This document shows positions 7,820 to 10,411 of a stretch of 10,411 nucleotides of DNA, in pieces (within the stretch, counting starts at the first letter, position 1; each line of letters opens with the position of its first letter). The notes under the pieces are model-generated. The model had not been told where the DNA came from, did no database searches, and worked only from the letters and a program-made list of their open reading frames with translations. The DNA lies in the NCBI GenBank assembly GCA_902459845.2, contig CABPSV020000692.1:1-10411 (forward strand), given 5' to 3'. Both the position numbers and the translations under genes were made by a program. The DNA is from Hepatocystis sp. ex Piliocolobus tephrosceles (lineage: Eukaryota > Apicomplexa > Aconoidasida > Haemosporida > Plasmodiidae).

Positions 7820-7895
7820 TACTTATTATATTTCTTTTCATGTAAGTTTTTAGCTGATAGTTATTGACTGATAGTTGTTAGCCGATATTTGACAA

Positions 7896-7920
7896 TTTTT
7901 TTTTTTTTTTTTTTTTTTTT
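7896..7920. repeat. 25-nt poly(T) tract
   Basis: An uninterrupted T run lies 48 bp before the start codon of the CtIP-like gene, and so probably within its 5' leader or core promoter. Confidence 0.85.
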
Positions 7921-7968
7921 CAAATCCGTTCGAATAGTTTAATTACGCTTTAAGCGCTACAAACATTT

Positions 7969-9894
7969 ATGACAAACTTGACAAAAATGGAAAAAAGGTT
8001 CACTTGTAGTTTGGAGGGAAAAACTGTATACAATGAGTTTACAAATTTACTAAACCAAATATTTGATGAGTTAATATACGAATTTAAAACAAAATTTATG
8101 GAAAAAGTATGCATAAAAATTACTGATACAAAATTTAATAATTTTATATTAGAAATTGATAAAAAAAGACAGGGTAAAAATGATGATAAAGAAGTTAAGG
8201 AAGAAAAAATAAAAAATGTTGATTTATGTAATAATAGTACCTTATCGGTTTATTTTAACAATTGTAAAAATGTTAATAAACATAATTTATCGAAAAAAAT
8301 ATTAAATGAAATGATTAGCAAAACAAACAAAAATGAAAATAGTTCAGATGAAAAAGTCGATACGGAACGTTTATTTACAGAATCTTCATCTGTAGAAAAA
8401 AAAATTGATGAAGCTGAAGTAAAAAACATTTATAAAAAAAGAAGAACATTATTATCCACAGAATCGGTCAAAAAATACTATATGCAAAAAAAAATAATGT
8501 CAAATAAAATAGTGTCAAATAAAATAAAAAGTGAAAATATCTTAAAAGAAAAAAATAATAATAAAAAAACATATGATTTAGACAAAAAAATAAGTATGGA
8601 AGTAGAAAAACATGAAAATGATAATTTAATAAATTTTTTACCTGTACTTGATCAGAATAATTATAATCGTAATAGCAATTATAATGATAATTTTAGTAAC
8701 ACTAACAGTAGTCATAACAGTAGTCATAACAGTAGCATTAGTGGTAAAAAATATGAGCCTATTTATTTCACAAATGAGACTAAACAGAATGTATACAACG
8801 ATATGGATAAGATATCAGAAAAAAATGAAACGGGAAGAAAAAGATCACAAAAAAGAATGTCTCAAGAATATAATGAAGAAAAAGAACAACAAAAAATAAA
8901 AGAATATTTTAAATATTTGTCAAATAAAAAAGAATCACCATCAGGATCACCATTAAGATCACCATCAGGATCATCATCAAAAACAGATACATCACTAAAT
9001 TTCGAAAAAAATGTTAACAATAACAATATAAACGTTTTGTCTAAATCAAAATATGTTGAAACAAGTAATGATTTAAAAACAAAAAAAAATTTATTTTTAT
9101 TTCAAAAGAAAGAAAAAACATGTGATTGTAAAAAAGACAAAAATAAAAACGGAAATCTATATTTTGAAGTTGTTAGAGGGAAAAAGCGTAAAAAATTATT
9201 AAAAGGGTTTGACTGTGTAGAATGTAGAGAGTTTTATAATGAAATATTATCAGATAGTTCTGAAGATTTGAAAACAATAAATCAAAAACATATAACAATA
9301 AAAGACTCAGAAGATGAAATAGAAGAAGAAAAAAAAAAATATATCTGTAAAAATAGTATAAACAATGCTAATCAAGTGAAAAAAGTAAATATTTCTATTG
9401 ATAATATTTTAACAAAAAATAAAAATAATAAAAATAATGTAGATGAAAAAAAAACATCAGAAGAAAATATAAATAGTAAAAAAAATGATAATAACATTGA
9501 AACTATAAATTATACAATTAGTGATCTATTAATTGAATATAATAAATGTTCAGAAAATATTAACAACAGTAATAATAATAAAAATGAGAACGTTATTGAT
9601 CTGTCTTCTAGCTTAATTTTAACAACTGATATAAATAACTCGAACAATAATGGAAACTACGATGATGACTTGTATAAAAAAAACACAAGTACTTTTTTTA
9701 GTACACCACAAAACGGTCAAATGGAAAAACAAAAAATCAAATCCGATTTTTATTTAATTAGTGATCAAACACAGAAAGAAAAAAAAAAACAAAATAAAAA
9801 AGAAGCTATTATTCAATCTATTTCACGTCATAGATATCATAGCAAAGTTAATGATTCACCAGAAAATTTCTGGAGTTTTGATTTTTTTAAATAA
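7969..9894 (+). CDS. CtIP/Sae2/Ctp1-like DNA end-resection factor
   Basis: The product has 641 residues. CtIP, Sae2 and Ctp1 activate the Mre11-Rad50 nuclease to clip blocked DNA ends and start resection for homologous recombination, including Spo11-made meiotic breaks. The family's C-terminal domain is visible in two pieces. Piece one (398-427) has the YFEVVRGKKRKKLL basic helix followed by CxxC (C416, C419) and EFYNEIL. Piece two (619-640) has the RHR motif (620-622) and SPENFW (630-635). Between them lie about 200 residues of Asn/Lys-rich sequence, where relatives have roughly 20. A helical segment at about 18-50 could be the N-terminal oligomerisation helix. The middle is low complexity, with SPSGSPLRSPSG (323-334) offering SP sites. 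VIDLS (542-546) resembles a SUMO-interacting motif. The start is the ATG at 7969; Met7 is an alternative. No intron or membrane span is seen. The resemblance is from motif reading, not a search. Confidence 0.9.
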   Translation: MTNLTKMEKRFTCSLEGKTVYNEFTNLLNQIFDELIYEFKTKFMEKVCIKITDTKFNNFILEIDKKRQGKNDDKEVKEEKIKNVDLCNNSTLSVYFNNCKNVNKHNLSKKILNEMISKTNKNENSSDEKVDTERLFTESSSVEKKIDEAEVKNIYKKRRTLLSTESVKKYYMQKKIMSNKIVSNKIKSENILKEKNNNKKTYDLDKKISMEVEKHENDNLINFLPVLDQNNYNRNSNYNDNFSNTNSSHNSSHNSSISGKKYEPIYFTNETKQNVYNDMDKISEKNETGRKRSQKRMSQEYNEEKEQQKIKEYFKYLSNKKESPSGSPLRSPSGSSSKTDTSLNFEKNVNNNNINVLSKSKYVETSNDLKTKKNLFLFQKKEKTCDCKKDKNKNGNLYFEVVRGKKRKKLLKGFDCVECREFYNEILSDSSEDLKTINQKHITIKDSEDEIEEEKKKYICKNSINNANQVKKVNISIDNILTKNKNNKNNVDEKKTSEENINSKKNDNNIETINYTISDLLIEYNKCSENINNSNNNKNENVIDLSSSLILTTDINNSNNNGNYDDDLYKKNTSTFFSTPQNGQMEKQKIKSDFYLISDQTQKEKKKQNKKEAIIQSISRHRYHSKVNDSPENFWSFDFFK

Positions 9895-9987
9895 AAATAT
9901 GTGTGTGCATCTGTTTATATAAATACATGTTAACACACACTTACACATAAACAAAGAATGCATGAATAGATTATACAATTTGGAATG

Positions 9988-10023
<36 letters not shown>

Positions 10024-10078
10024 GTTGATTTACACCTTACTTTTATGAATTAATATTTATTTCCATGTCACACAATAT
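9895..10078. other. 3' flank of the CtIP-like gene
   Basis: This is a short A+T-rich stretch with TGTG/CACA patches at about 9900-9945 and a 30-nt poly(T) at 9990-10019. No ORF or RNA gene is evident. Confidence 0.6.
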
Positions 10079-10129
10079 ACATGGCATTTACATGACATTT
10101 ACATGACATTTACATGACATTTATATGAC

Positions 10130-10160
<31 letters not shown>
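10079..10160. repeat. 11-bp tandem repeat x5 running into a TA microsatellite
   Basis: Five units of ACATGACATTT start at 10079, 10090, 10101, 10112 and 10123. The first has GGC for GAC and the last has ATA for ACA. They merge into an alternating TA run up to 10160. A further ACATGACA lies at 10207. Confidence 0.93.
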
Positions 10161-10164
<4 letters not shown>

Positions 10165-10252
10165 TGTATTTGTTCCTAAACAATTTGTTCGAGTATAAAA
10201 TTTTTTACATGACAATTTTGTCTAATTAGTTGGTCAATTTATATGTTTATAC

Positions 10253-10332
10253 GTTTATAAGTTTATTTGTTTATACGTTAATTTGTTCATACGTTTATTT
10301 GTTCATACGTTTATTTGTTTATTCATTTATTT
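10253..10332. repeat. 16-bp degenerate tandem repeat, 5 copies
   Basis: Units start at 10253, 10269, 10285, 10301 and 10317. The central two are identical (GTTCATACGTTTATTT). The outer ones differ by a few bases, as is typical of arrays whose edges decay while the centre is homogenised. Confidence 0.85.
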
Positions 10333-10349
10333 AATTGATTTAGACATCG

Positions 10350-10381
10350 TTCCATTTTGGAATTTAACAACATTTTGTTGT
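10350..10381. other. two adjacent small hairpins with the same TTT loop
   Basis: TTCCA-TTT-TGGAA (10350-10362) and ACAACA-TTT-TGTTGT (10367-10381) are perfect inverted repeats four bases apart. They could fold in DNA or RNA. No known element is recognised. Confidence 0.5.
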
Positions 10382-10411
10382 AAACACAAAAACAAATAAA
10401 AAGTTTTGCAT

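Noticed and set aside
7926..7936. GTTCGAA string that recalls a tRNA T-loop
   Set aside because: No matching acceptor, D or anticodon stems are found around it.
8648..8899. 83-codon plus-strand frame inside the CtIP-like gene
   Set aside because: Out-of-frame reading of Asn-rich codons giving Ile/Val repeats; shadow.

Overview
The window is extremely A+T-rich nuclear DNA: homopolymer A and T runs up to 69 nt, AT microsatellites, long low-complexity intergenic stretches, and proteins loaded with Lys/Asn-rich inserts. This is the style of Plasmodium or a very close haemosporidian. The species cannot be fixed by reading. No tRNA, rRNA, transposon, CRISPR array or bacterial-type operon is visible.

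Layout. 1-890 is low-complexity flank with tandem repeats and a candidate 5' region. 891-1685 (+) is a calmodulin/light-chain-like EF-hand protein whose second EF-hand is split by a low-complexity insert. Convergent to it, 2154-2992 (-) is a small gene that I resolve as two exons; the first exon lies hidden behind a 260-nt intron. Its product weakly resembles CINP, the CDK2-interacting protein. 2993-5214 is a 2.2 kb divergent intergenic region with a perfect 25-bp x9 minisatellite and a 69-nt T run. 5215-6312 (+) is a 365-residue protein built almost wholly of 15 MORN repeats, very likely MORN1. 6313-7968 is intergenic with 24-, 13- and 32-bp repeat arrays. 7969-9894 (+) is a 641-residue protein that carries the hallmark motifs of the CtIP/Sae2/Ctp1 DNA-end-resection activator. 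9895-10411 is 3' flank with 11-bp and 16-bp repeats and two adjacent hairpins.

The genes look like independent eukaryotic transcription units; nothing indicates co-regulation. The most interesting item is the CtIP/Sae2-like gene. Its conserved C-terminal domain is split by about 200 residues between the CxxC and RHR motifs, and it keeps a Ser-Pro at the position of the key CDK site. As I recall, Plasmodium lacks the core NHEJ factors, so a resection activator would matter for homologous repair and meiosis. If the CINP resemblance is real, two of the four genes concern genome maintenance, and MORN1 acts in daughter-cell assembly; I treat that grouping as coincidence unless shown otherwise.
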